Source of the DNA: Pleurodeles waltl
Taxonomy: Eukaryota > Chordata > Amphibia > Caudata > Salamandridae
Direction of reading: 5' to 3'
Assembly: GCF_031143425.1 (NCBI RefSeq)
Contig: NC_090451.1
Coordinates: 667,244,508-667,308,507 of the forward strand
DNA length: 64,000 nucleotides
Below the pieces are notes generated by a model. That model worked only from the letters and a program-made list of their open reading frames with translations. It was not told the DNA's origin and did no database searches. Position numbers and translations under genes: made by a program. Shown here in pieces: positions 46,901 through 57,507 of this stretch; positions within the stretch are counted from its first letter, which is position 1; each line of letters opens with the position of its first letter.

Positions 46901-48605
46901 TCTTATTTTTGGTTGTGGTTTCGTGTCAAATGACAGGCCTAGTTAATGCAAAGAAAAACTAATCTACTCTGGTATTTAACTGCAGTTGTCATTGTGTGTG
47001 ACATTTCCTACAGTGCAATATATGTCCTGTAGTTCCTTATGTGGCTATGTATGCCAGAAAGAAATTATATTCTTTAAAGCAAAGCATTGCTTTCCACTCC
47101 CACCACCACTGACCCTCTAAATGAAAATCATATTTTGATGCAGTGCTCGCCTGTTATTTAAGGTTGAGTAACAATACCCGCAAAAAATATAACTGAGTAT
47201 GACATTGCCAGAAGGTGAGGAGGGAAGAACTGAAGATGCCGGAAGGTTTGGTGAAATTTTTTAGACTTTCTCTGTTCACTGCCCATGGCAGTCGGAGACC
47301 ATGAGTTGAGCTTCTGGTTAGTAATGCATAGTCAACCTCGCTGACTAATCAGACGAGTCGGCTCTGACCACCAAGCAGTGATGGCAGGGCAAGGGAATTG
47401 TAAAGTATTACGGAAAGGGATTCAGGGTCTGTGGTGGGAACAAGTAGCCCCTGTCCCAAGCATCCATTTGCTTAAAATAGGATCAGTGGGCCATACCTAG
47501 ACCTATGTGTACCCCAAAAAAACTTCTCCCGTGCCACGTTTTGGTTGTGCCAATGCAATAGTTTCCTCACTGAGGTACCACAATCTTCTGATGAATTCAG
47601 TTAGCTCAGCAGAACCTTGCTTATCTGACTACCGAGTGGCATGTGCAGAAGGCGAATGAATTAACAAGCAGAAGGTCAGAGGGGCTTGTGACAGAACTTG
47701 GCTACAAGCCAGCACAGATTCTTCTTGACATCGATATTAACACCTAATCAACAACAAACATGCAATTTTATTTTTAAACTGATGAATTCAGTATTTTAGA
47801 CCTGAACTCACAGATGTCAAAACAAGATGGATATAGACACAAAACTTTGTGTCTAGGTAAAGATGCATATAATTCAATCACACCCACCACAAAGATTTTA
47901 AACTCCATTTAATTACATTCTGTTCTGTTTTATGACTGATGAAAAAGCGACTAAAATATCCAGTCAACCACATGACCAGCTATTAAGGCTAATTCATTCA
48001 AATTCCCTCGCTATAATTTCAGTAAGAATATTTTACATTCTCAAGCACAATATATTTTTTAAGATTTCACTACAAAACATATCTCAGGTCCAATGATGTA
48101 CCTACATGTAAATAACTGTTGACATGTTTCAACCATATTGATTGCTAATGTCGTCCTTAATCTGGGTTTATCTGACTGCTGAATCGTAGGTGTACAGGCG
48201 ACAAAGTAGCTATTCCCAAGCATATTTCTCATGTTTCTTGTTTGTGGTCATAGGAGAGGAAAGATTTAAAAAAGGGGTCTCAAAACAAGAGTCCTCCGGG
48301 CTCCATCAGAGCTCCTAGTTAGACCAATCAAAGTTTATATATTAAATTGCTCTGCTAATCTCATTTGCAGGATGTAGCCTTGCAAGTCTAGACCAATCTA
48401 CTTCTAAATTTGTTCCTTGAAGTGACTGACTGAAATGTATAGGGCGTGTGTTTCACTTGCGCATGATGTGTTTGACTAAACAAGTTAATTTAGCATGTAT
48501 CAATTTACCGGCGCTTGCAGTTTGATTCATGTGGATCCTTGCCAATGTGGTGTTTGTCCACTCAGGCTTAAGTAGGTGTGAACAATAATGTAGGGTACGC
48601 TAGAG
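46901..48605. other. No gene recognised
   Basis: AT-rich, largely free of long frames on both strands (none above 60 codons between 46.8 and 48.5 kb). No repeat boundaries recognised. Confidence 0.5.
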
Positions 48606-48962
48606 CAGCGGTTCCTAACCCTTTGACTGCTATGGACCCCCACTGAATCAAAACAGCATCCGGGACTCCTACCACATCATTATTGGAAGCTGTGGACCCC
48701 TGTCTTTCGCAATTTCTATGATTTAAAGGCCCAAGCAAAACACAAAAATACACTTAGAAGTATACACCAAACAAATCTCAAATATTGAAGCATATTGGTT
48801 TTTTTTCCACAAAATAGTTTTCAAATTGTCAATTTTGCTTATTTTTAAAATAATTTAAAAAGATTAATTGTAATACTATTTCATTTTGTAAAACATTTGG
48901 GCCCCCCTCAGTAGGCCTCAGGGACCCTTAGGTGTCCTAGGACTACACATTAAGAATCACTG
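48606..48962. mobile_element. hAT-type (Charlie-like) element, 357 bp
   Basis: Termini CAGCGGTTCCTAACCC and TTAAGAATCACTG are imperfect inverted repeats of the CAG-GGTTC-AACC type seen in vertebrate hAT/Charlie MITEs. Flanking octamers CGCTAGAG and CATTAAAG share 5 of 8. Subterminal TGGACCCCCACTG and CAGGGACCCTTAGG are typical of the group. No transposase. Confidence 0.78.
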
Positions 48963-49231
48963 CATTAAAGGAGCGTAAGGTAAGCACTGCACAGACCTGT
49001 CACTGTGATTTTTTAGTTATACTTGAGTATGGAGTAAGGTGAGACAGAATACTCGGATAGAAGCACAATACCTCTGATTAACACCCTCCTTTCATCCCTT
49101 TTACCTGTTTAACTCAGTCCACTCACATTGGAGCGCCCGCTGCCTTCAGCCCTCCTTTAATGCTCTTCATAGAAAGCTTGAGGAATAGTCTGAGATAAAT
49201 GTTTTCTGCTCTAACAGGCACGGTCCGTCCT

Positions 49232-49670
49232 TTAGGGGGAGGAGGGGCCATGCCCTCCCCCTTTTGCCCCTCAAGAAGAGTGCCTTTCAGGCTGAGAAAA
49301 AGTCAGTCCAACAGATACTCTTCATGTTCAGCTCAGGCAGCCAGGAGCGAGACATGAGCGGTTCGCGCAGACTCCTGGCTGCCTAAGCTGAACTTTGCTG
49401 GGCTGAAGAGGTCACAGCTCCTATGGGCGTGACCACCTCGGCTCAGCAAAGTTGCCTTGAGGCCCGCCCCCTCTGTGACGGGGGGAAGCATCACCCACTG
49501 ACTGCTGGCCGCTTCAGGTTTAAGCCCTGAAGCGCCCAGAGCGAGTGTCAATCAGTGACACCGTGTCACAGAGTGGGGTGGGGTCAGAAGCCTCACTGAC
49601 CCCGTCCCACTCTGTGATGAAGTTGGGACTGCTGCCTTCCCTCATTGGCTTGGAAGGCAGCAGTCCCAAC
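49232..49670. mobile_element. Multi-hairpin array A (putative novel element)
   Basis: At least five strong stem-loops follow one another with different stem sequences: arms 49328-49347/49372-49391 (19 of 20 paired), 49391-49415/49429-49453 (21 of 25), 49507-49518/49526-49537 (11 of 12), 49566-49587/49596-49617 (20 of 22) and 49622-49640/49652-49670 (19 of 19). Two weaker G/C-run stems lie near 49237-49262 and 49467-49485. The array is followed by a GT-rich and T12 tract. No coding frame with recognisable content runs through it. Architecture resembles array B at 57.2 kb but stem sequences differ. Terminal inverted repeats or target duplications for the whole unit were not found. Confidence 0.75.
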
Positions 49671-49926
49671 CCTCCTGGGACCTCCGAGCTGCAAAGGGGA
49701 GCGCGTGTGTGTGTTTTTTTTTTTTTAGGAATGTTTGAGTGTATGTTTGAATGTTGATGTGTGTGCTTCCCGCCCCCCTCCCTCCTTAAATTGCAGATTG
49801 CCACGGTCTAACAATGCGGTGATCAGCAGGTCACATGATCAAATCTGCTTAATATGAAATCTGTATTCCCATTGGTCGGTAAATTGAGTACCATGAGTGG
49901 GTAATAATAACTTGTGTTATTTAAAG

Positions 49927-50154
49927 CAGTGGTTCCCAACCGGTGGTCCGAGCACCCATGGGGGTCCTCAAAGCTTCCTTGAGGGGTCCGCGTCTGCTTA
50001 GAAAATTAAATAATATTACCAGATCAGGTCCCCAGCTTCCAGCAATAACTTAGTAAGGTGGACCCTGGTTTCCAACAAAGATTGAGTGGGGTTACCCGGG
50101 TTCCAGTAATGATAAAATGGGGGTCTACAGAAGTCAAAAGGTTGGGAGCCACTG
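49927..50154. mobile_element. hAT-type element with perfect 8-bp target duplication (228 bp)
   Basis: Termini CAGTGGTTCCCAACC and GGTTGGGAGCCACTG are inverted repeats with one mismatch. Both flanks are ATTTAAAG (49919-49926 and 50155-50162), an exact 8-base duplication, making this the best-preserved, and probably youngest, insertion in the window. No coding capacity. Confidence 0.93.
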
Positions 50155-50401
50155 ATTTAAAGCGATTAGAAATGGCAGAAGCGCGGTATGAAACTATATA
50201 AAAAAAAAATATGGACCCCGTCCAGAATAAAAAGTAGCGGTTCTTTACTTTAGGTCCCACACTGTTTAGAAAGAGTACCTGATTCACAGCGCCATATTTT
50301 GAAAGCTAGTGGCCAGTTTCAAGGAGCTATAACTTGCAACAAGATGACTCTTTCTTGATTATCTAACGTAAAACTTGGAGGTGCTGTAATGTTCTGTAAT
50401 C

Positions 50402-50480
50402 TAAAGGAAAGGTTGACCGGGCGTCCCACATTTGCTGGGATAGTCCCGGTTTTTGATAATCTGTCCTGACCTTTCACGAC
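50402..50480 (+). mobile_element. Fragment of TAGGG-type hAT element
   Basis: AGGTTGACCGGGCGTCCCAC and GGGATAGTCCCGGTTTTTGA correspond to the left end of the element at 34204. The right end is missing. Confidence 0.5.
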
Positions 50481-50990
50481 CTTCAGCATTTGTCTCCGGC
50501 TATTAAAGATGGACAGCTTCACAAGCTTTTGAGTGTTCTATGCAGGAACAGGTGCCGGACATTTCAGACATTAGTTTAATGAGCACTTGTGATATTAAGT
50601 GTAAACGCTGTATTCAATTGAATCCCTTCAGTGCTTCGATGTCTCTTTTCTACGTTGGTAGGCGCTGCTTATTAAGTCATTCTACGACTCTCAGCCGATG
50701 TGAAATTGTAGTCTTACTTTGCCGCAGTTTGTTTCTTTTAAAAGCTGGGTTCCCTATGAAGAGCGTAGTGGGTTCTCCTTCGTTACGCTGCGATGTAAAT
50801 CACTAGCGCTGTGAAGCGTGGACCTCTGTTGTGGCGCTCTAATATGACCCACTGTGGGCAAAGTTTAGCTGAGCTATACATGCAGTGAAAAACAAGGAGC
50901 CCTAATGGAAATGTTCAATATTGATTGGTCAGGGCCGTAGGTGCGCCGATTGCCTTGTTGGATTAACCCTTTCCCTGCTCTTTCCCCCAG

Positions 50991-51054
50991 GGTCACGTGG
51001 TACATAAGAGGAGGATGCTGGTGTCTTAGTTCCGGGCGTCAGCCGGGCACGAGG
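50991..51054 (+). promoter_or_regulatory. SEMA6C: SEMA6C 5' leader with E-box; spliced-exon start or promoter
   Basis: The 64 bases before the SEMA6C ATG contain a perfect E-box CACGTG (50994-50999) and a short TA-rich word (ACATAAGAGG). Immediately upstream, 50968-50990 is a pyrimidine-rich tract ending CCCCCAG, a convincing 3' splice site. Two readings are possible. Either this is the start of the second exon of a transcript with a distant non-coding first exon, as is common in semaphorin genes, or it is a local promoter. The splice reading is favoured because no clear TATA box or CpG island sits here. The Kozak context is fair (G at -3, GAGG before ATG). Confidence 0.5.
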
Positions 51055-51163
51055 ATGCTGCGCCTCCTGCTGGCGGCGGTGCTTCTCTGCAGCCGAGGCC
51101 TTCCCTCCCTGGCGCTCCTCTTCCCCAGGGACCTGACCCCCATCAACACGGCAGATGCGCCGG
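51055..51163 (+). CDS. SEMA6C: SEMA6C coding exon 1 (start and signal peptide)
   Basis: Class 6 semaphorin, a single-pass membrane protein that signals through plexin-A receptors in axon guidance and cell repulsion (family knowledge). The exon encodes 36 complete residues plus the first base of codon 37. Residues 1-20 form a signal peptide: Met-Leu-Arg, a Leu/Ala-rich hydrophobic core, and a likely cleavage site after Ser-Leu-Ala. The mature N terminus begins LLFPRDL, like the AFPQD start of mammalian SEMA6C and the FPED start of other SEMA6 proteins. The exon ends at a good donor (CCGG then GTAAGG), leaving phase 1. Joining to 59542 restores Gly-Thr-Leu-Ala-Tyr-Pro-Trp-Phe-Arg-Gly. The ATG at 51055 was chosen because it directly precedes the signal peptide; the frame is open further upstream, but those residues are not signal-like. 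The call to paralogue C rather than A, B or D rests mainly on exon 2. Confidence 0.86.
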
Positions 51164-52646
51164 GTAAGGATCACCCGCGACTCCAACTTTCACTGGCTTT
51201 ATTCCAGGTTTTGCTGTCATCATTTTGGCTCGCTGGTTTCAGTTTTTACAGACTTCTACACATTATAGAGACAAAAAAGTAGCCCGCATTTCGAGTGACT
51301 CGTCATGCTTTCGGGCACGACCCCCCAGGCCGATATCTGGGCAAATTAACAGCACATAGATAGTTTAAAATGAGATTTCTTAAACCGAGACATATTGACA
51401 CGTGTCCTTGCATTGCACGGTCGATGCATTTGTATCCAATATGGCAGCCTGTATTGCTGAAACCCAAAAGGCACCAAGTATAACTGTATATTGAGTGGTT
51501 AAATACACATAGACGTCTACTATGTGCAAAGTCTTCTTTTTAACTCAACGCAAAATCACTAGGGACAAATACTGCTTAGTTAAATGATTATGAAAAAAAT
51601 TGGTAGATGGGAACATTTATATGAAATGTAATGTGACTTGCCTCTTTGCACCAGGCTGCTTTATTGACCCGATAGGGGGTTGAATCTGTCCAGCAACTTT
51701 ACCAATTGTAATCCATTAAAGAAAAGGGATTTAATCCTTTAGCGTAATCGAAGATAGACAATTTCGTGCTGATTACCGTCTGGCAAAGCTCTCCAATTAC
51801 TGGGCCGTACATTCCAGTACCCCAACTCTGCTGTAGGGCTCTAAGTGTGATTAGAAGATTTTTTTTTTTTCAGGCAGAACCTGAGAGTATGAATATTGGT
51901 GGTCATACAGCCAGGGCTGTGCCACATAAGGTTTTCTGTAGCAGGCATGTTTTTTTTAAATTGGTGCAGTTCTTCACTTTAAGCTGCTGGGAGATGTTCC
52001 CAAACGTGGGGAGACCTCCAACCAATCCGAGCACATATTCCAAGCCAGCCACAGTTTACAGATGAGGTACTGAGTGAGCCCCGAATAGAGGCAATTTGCG
52101 TAATCCAACCTTTACTTGATGAAGGCAGTAAGCACAGTCTACAGAGAAAATACCTTCCACAACAGAGCTCGAAGATGTTATTTATGTACGACTTCTCGCA
52201 CTTGAGTTTTTATATTGCGTTCCTCATCTTAATCCATACTGATCAACATTTACTTATAAAAATTAGCGTGGTGTTGAGCAGAGGAACCTCTCTGCAAAGC
52301 TTAAATGCTCACATTCCAAATTATGATTTCATTGCTGTATTCAGGTGTTAAACTGGTGCTAATGAGGTGAAACTTTTGACAAGTTAAAGTTAGTATACGT
52401 TAAATTGAAAAATAAAGACGTTGTATGGGCGTACAACGTGCTGATAATTAACCTTTTTTTGCCAAATAATTTAGTCAGCTATGGCACAATTTGGACCTCC
52501 ACATGCACATCAATCTTGCGGTCCTGCCAGTAGTGGTGCTTGCACTAACGTTACCCACCAATAGTCATGACACTGATGGTTGCATGGTATCTCAAACTTC
52601 AGTGTAGGGGTATTTCACTGTATCACCTTTGTACAGCATCTTTACT

Positions 52647-52664
52647 CCCCCCCCCCCCCCCCCC
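52647..52664. repeat. C homopolymer (18)
   Basis: Pure C run within the SEMA6C intron; i-motif/G-quadruplex prone and likely length-variable. Confidence 0.9.
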
Positions 52665-52861
52665 ACTAACTCCTCCCCCAAACCCACAATGGTTTCTTAC
52701 CTCAACATGTCACCGGGTATGACCTGTGTGGTGTTCCATCATATGTTACATGCAGGGAGTCAGTGTTTGGATGAAATATTGTTCTGTGCGTGGTCACAAT
52801 TATGACAGCACCAAATGCGGGTAACACTTGCTTTTTGCGTTTTTATATGTGTGCACTGAGC

Positions 52862-53015
52862 TAGGTCCAGTGGCTTAGTAGACAATTCATCCACTGCAGG
52901 GATCTGTATTTGACCTAGTGGTTGTTGATTAACATCCTAGTGGGTCCACTAAACCTTTCATACTTCCAAGGTTTATAAAATGAGTACCATTGCCTTGAAT
53001 AATAATAAAGATGAT
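52862..53015 (+). repeat. tRNA-derived SINE, copy 2
   Basis: A-box-like AGTGGCTTAGTAGA and B-box-like GTATTTGACC at the head. The body GGGTCCACTAAACC, CTTCCAAGGTTTATAAAATG and GTACCATTGCCTTG matches the copy at 871-1070. An AATAATAATAAAG tail follows. Same strand as SEMA6C. Confidence 0.7.
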
Positions 53016-54304
53016 ATTCGGCTCGAGAATGCCACCTACACTAGTGTGCACAAATACACGTTATGTTATGCTTCTGATTTAATCCCTGCTACATCAACCC
53101 CTGGTCCAAAGGTCTGCACTATCCAAATGTGACTCCACATCGATGGGGCCTTCATCTAACCAATTCCCTTTTCCAGTGAGAAAGCTGGTCCCTGCAGTGG
53201 ATTGGCTAGAATCATGACTACTGAAGTTGACACAACTGGTCATTCATTGTACTCGGAACTTGATAAGAATTGTCCCTCTGGAGTTGATTCTTTCTATTCG
53301 CATGGTCCTTGGAAAAGAGACAGCTCGTTAGCTGACCAGACCTTTGCCCAGCACAAGGTTTTTGGACAATATAGATCCTTGTTCCTTCTGTCAACTAGTG
53401 CTGAGACTAAGTCTAGTGAAGTCAATGGCCAAGAAAGCAGTCATTCATAAAACAGAATAAACATAGTCCAGATATGTATGCTTCTTTTATAAATGGTGAA
53501 TTGAATTGAATTATAGTAGTTAAACGCGATCAAGTGTTAAGCCATGTTAAAGCAAATAAACCAATTGAGTTGGATAACCAATCATGGGTAACAAAATAAA
53601 TTGAAAAGAAATGAATGAAAAACAGGTGTACAAAATGAAAGCTATTGCATTCCCTGTATGTATATTAAAGAATAACATACATTGGTAGGGGTACGGAGAA
53701 AAGGAATCGGGGACACACACACATGCCCGGAGTGTAGTTCATCCATGTTGTTGCTATAGTCTTAGGTAAGACAAATGTATGTCAGCTTTCCTTCTTCAAA
53801 GTTGGAATAGGGACTAAGTCTAGGACACCTTAGCAGACCTCCTGGAATACTCATTAGAACAGAGATTGATTAACCCCACCTTACAGGTTTCCAAATGGCA
53901 GCAGTATGAAGCGTGCCAAGTACATCTAGGTAATATGGCAGAGAACCCCCATCTTGTACTGTGATGCTCTTGTCCTGACAGAGGAAGTCACCCAGACAGC
54001 AGCGATGGACATGCACGTGTATATTCAAACATGTAACAGGCAGACATAAGCACACTGTGTGTGAACGTCTCCCACAAAACACACACACAAACAGACACAC
54101 ACTGTCTCTAACTCTCTCTCAAAAAGAACAGTTATGATGGTTTCACAAGATACTCACCCCTTCAGTAGGAGAGTGTAAGGGGTGCTAGGCACCCCCACTC
54201 ACCACAAGTGAGCATCACTTGTGGCTCTGCGTATGACAGTGATGTGGCTGTGACCATGTCCTTCATGAGGGTGGCTAGTGAGACACTTGGGGCGATTTCA
54301 CAAA

Positions 54305-54655
54305 GAGCTTCCACACTCGTGGTGGGATCTCTGCACTTGTGGCGGAATCTCTGCACTCGTGAATCTCTGCACTTGTGGCGGAATCTCTGCAATCGTGAAT
54401 CTCTGCGCCCGTGGCGGAATCTCTGCACTCGGGAATCTCTGCACTCGTGAATCTCTGCACTTGTGAATCTCTGCACTCGTGGCGGAATCTCTGCAATCGT
54501 GAATCTCTGCGCCCGTGGCGGAATCTCTGCGCCCGTGGCGGAATCTCTGCAATCGTGAATCTCTGCACTCGTGGCGGAATCTCTGCACTCGTGAATCTCT
54601 GTGCCCGTGGCGGAATCTCCACAATGAGAACCGCAGTGCAGAGATTCCACCACGA
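54305..54655. repeat. Short-unit tandem repeat (15- and 18-bp modules)
   Basis: Two modules alternate irregularly: GTGAATCTCTGCACTC and GTGGCGGAATCTCTGC, with CACTC, CACTT, AATC or GCCC variants. All modules are multiples of three, so several frames on both strands stay open (up to 163 codons) and encode repetitive Cys/Arg/Ser-rich peptides. The inverted phrase GCAGAGATTCCACCACGA at about 54640 marks the right end. Confidence 0.92.
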
Positions 54656-54761
54656 CTGCAGAGGCTGTTTGTGAATCGGGCCCTCACTGTCCTCTCCACT
54701 GCCAGGAATGCACACCTGAAGAAGGGTACATTATAGTAGGCCGGATAATCAGATTGTAGTT

Positions 54762-54783
54762 AAAAAAAAAAAAAAAAAAAAAA
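54762..54783. repeat. A homopolymer (22)
   Basis: Pure A tract, possibly the tail of a decayed retroposon; no target duplication identified. Confidence 0.85.
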
Positions 54784-55124
54784 GCACGAGTGCTGAACCT
54801 TAAAAGAGATGCACTAGATAGCTATATGTGTTATTGTTGTAAATGTTGTCATTGAGATGATGCTGCCATTCAGGTGTAGCTTTAATTTTATCTTTTGGAT
54901 TCACCTCAGTTATGTGCATCAATGGGCGTATTTTGCTTTCCTCCACATGCACCTTTTCATTCTGCAATCTGCGGCGTGTCCAACAGGCATAGACATACTA
55001 TGGCCAAGTGTTCAGAAAACGACAGTGTTGTGACAGAAAACCCATCATGCCATGGTGAGCCCCGCCATCAGCCCACACGTCACTGGTCGGTAGGCTTCTC
55101 CACCATATCGGCCTCTCCACCTTA

Positions 55125-55345
55125 ATTAATAAAGTGATTAATTCCATCAATCTGTGATTAATTAACTGTCCTCCTAATGTAAAAATGATGAAGTAATTCT
55201 CTCAAGCCAAATCAATCACTTTTTTTTAATTTCCATTAATTACAGCCATTTGACTCAAATTATATCAATAGGATGAAAGTATCTGGCTTTAAATTGATTT
55301 CTTTTCATGGACCAGATTCAATCATCTCTAAATTATAAAATGCAT
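55125..55345. promoter_or_regulatory. Homeodomain-site-rich AT block; candidate intronic enhancer
   Basis: Dense ATTA/TAAT words: TTAATTAATAAAGTGATTAA, GATTAATTAACTG, CCATTAATTACAG, with ATCAAT and TGATTAAT (PBX/HOX-like) between. The texture is uniform and lacks repeat boundaries. Ends at a GC-rich CCCCCAGTCGCCGC. Conserved-enhancer status is inferred only. Confidence 0.35.
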
Positions 55346-56716
55346 ATTTCATTTAGTCCCCCAGTCGCCGCTGAGTCTGAACATTCACTGGCCGACTACC
55401 CCGCCTGTATACTTTAATTTCTCTGCAGTTTGATTATGTCGGAGAGCAAGAAGTGTGTTCCTTTTCCATTTCTGACGAGCTGACATACCAGGTCTCTCTT
55501 CAGTCCTTCCAGACAGTGTTCTTTTAAATGGATACTCAACAAAGATTTGCACCCTTCTCTCAGAAGGAGCTTGTACTGGTCTTGTGAAAAGCTGCATTAA
55601 TGTAAAGGTCCAGGTTTTACACAGCTCCTGATACCAAGGTTTAAATCTAAGTTCTTCCAGAATCATAAGACGTGAGATGTGATTTGCTAAGGTGCAACCA
55701 ATCCAGACAGGTGACATTTTGACCCGGTGTCTCCTAGATCCAAAGTTGGAAAGGTCATTGGTAGATAACATATTCGACTAGAAGACACTATAACCACTTG
55801 GCAGCATCACCATGACTAGAACACACCTCCCCACGTAGTCCATTCCTCTAGTAGACCACTAGTCATCCACACCTCGATCACAAGACTTTGTAAACATTAG
55901 ATCACATCATCCCCAGACCACGTCTCCAGCCACAGATAGACCACAAATCTCCAAAGAGATGACATTCCCAGCAGAGGCCAGACATGCTCTTCTGGTGCAT
56001 GTCCCAATTAGACCTCATCCTGCACCTGCTTGAATGTGGCTTTAGCACTCTAGCCGAAGCACAGGGTTGCAATGTTAAGTATCGAAATACAAAACATCAA
56101 TTTGTAAGCACCACAGAAACAGAATATGTATATGAATTCATTGAATTTTGGCTTTGTTAATCGCACCAAATATGTTCACGTAGGGCTGTTTCAAGTGCTT
56201 TGGTTCTACGTCAGTGTACTGGCATAAAGTACTTCAGTTGAGGGTGGGAGATGTGGCACATATCTGGAGGACCTTCGTGGTGACTGTGGAATAGGGTAGG
56301 ACCCATGCGGGTGCTGTGAGCTCTAAACATGACCAATCCCACTGCTCACAAAGGGCATTGAGATTTCCATCGTAAGCCAGAGCACAATTGGAGAACAAGG
56401 ACTTGAGTTTTGTTCCACAAACTGAATCGCATACTTTGAGATGAGAGTTCATCTAGTCCCCATCCCGATAGTAGTCCATCTGGTCGATTTAGAGAGGGCT
56501 GCTGGCCCAGGGGTCATCCCATTAACTTGAGAGGAACTTCTTCATACCAGTTCATTTCAAGGCACAAGGAGTTTGGTAGTTGCCAGATGTTGGGTTTGAC
56601 AGCTCTCCATCAAACTCTTAAATTGCCAAAGCGGGATTTTATTTCTGTTAAATAAAAAAATAAATGAACCTCTCACATTGGGAGTTTTCTGCCAGGGTTT
56701 GATGGTCAATAATGTT

Positions 56717-56736
56717 TTTTTTTTTTTTTTTTTTTC
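56717..56736. repeat. T homopolymer (about 20)
   Basis: Pure T run followed by CCCCCGCCTATCGCCGCAGG, a pseudo-acceptor. No coding frame with SEMA6C similarity follows, so it is not taken as an exon. Confidence 0.85.
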
Positions 56737-57194
56737 CCCCGCCTATCGCCGCAGGGCTTTTCCTGGCAGTAACAGACAGAAAAATGGAAAGAAAAAAATT
56801 TCAGAGAAAGCTTTACATAGATAGAGCCAACGTCGGCTCCTCTTACAGAAAGATGTAAGAGCTGATCGGATTTCCAAAGCAAGACATGATTAGCTTAAAC
56901 CGAATCTGACCCTTTTACGTTTTTGCCACCCAGTGACCCATTCTTGCATTACTTTGTTAACTTTTCTTTGGAATTCCTATCACGTTGTATTTTGTCTATA
57001 AATGTATTATACAGATTTAAATAAGTTTACAGGTTGTGGAAGTTTGAGCAGTAATGTCTTCACTGTACTAGCCCAGGAAGTGGACTCAGTGGCACAGCTC
57101 TGCTCAGGTTGTACAAGCAGTGGGCACCGCATCTGGCGCAGCTCATCCTCTAGGGTGGAGGGGTGTCGCCCCCGCCAGCAGCTGCAAACCTTTT

Positions 57195-57507
57195 AATACA
57201 AAACGATAATAAACTATGTCTATTATCATTTTGTATTCAATGGGACGGGACCACAGCCTGTAACGAGCACTGAGGGGAGTGCACTGTGCACTCCCCTCAA
57301 TGCGCATGTGTGTTTGGCTGCCGTCTCAGGCCAGTCAAACACACATGCGCAGTAGGCTCTCTCCAGCCCGGCACTGTGTTGCCGGGCTGGAGAGAGCATG
57401 CACAGGCTCCCAGTCTGCCTGGGAGCGCCCTGGCTGGGTGCTCCCAACCAATCCTAACGCTGCTCTGAGCAACGTCTGAATTGGCCACACAGCAGGCTGT
57501 GAGCCTG
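57195..57507. mobile_element. Multi-hairpin array B (putative novel element)
   Basis: Five consecutive stem-loops with unrelated stems: 57195-57211/57221-57237 (16 of 17 paired), 57271-57283/57287-57299 (13 of 13, 3-base loop), 57301-57320/57332-57351 (19 of 20), 57356-57373/57380-57397 (18 of 18, 6-base loop) and 57406-57413/57419-57426 (8 of 8). A further CAGGCT/AGCCTG stem lies near 57493-57507. Spacers between some stems are only 1-8 bases, so almost the whole stretch is paired. A TA-rich run (AAAAAATATATATTTAATTT) follows at about 57573. Frames of 60-73 codons here merely translate stems. Confidence 0.78.

Noticed and set aside
54162..54715. Frames of 163, 146 and 133 codons on the minus strand
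   Set aside because: Three overlapping readings of the same 15/18-bp tandem repeat.
56737..56800. Possible SEMA6C exon after T20 and CCGCAGGG acceptor-like site
   Set aside because: No reading frame downstream gives sema-domain sequence, and exons 1 and 2 already join in phase across this position.
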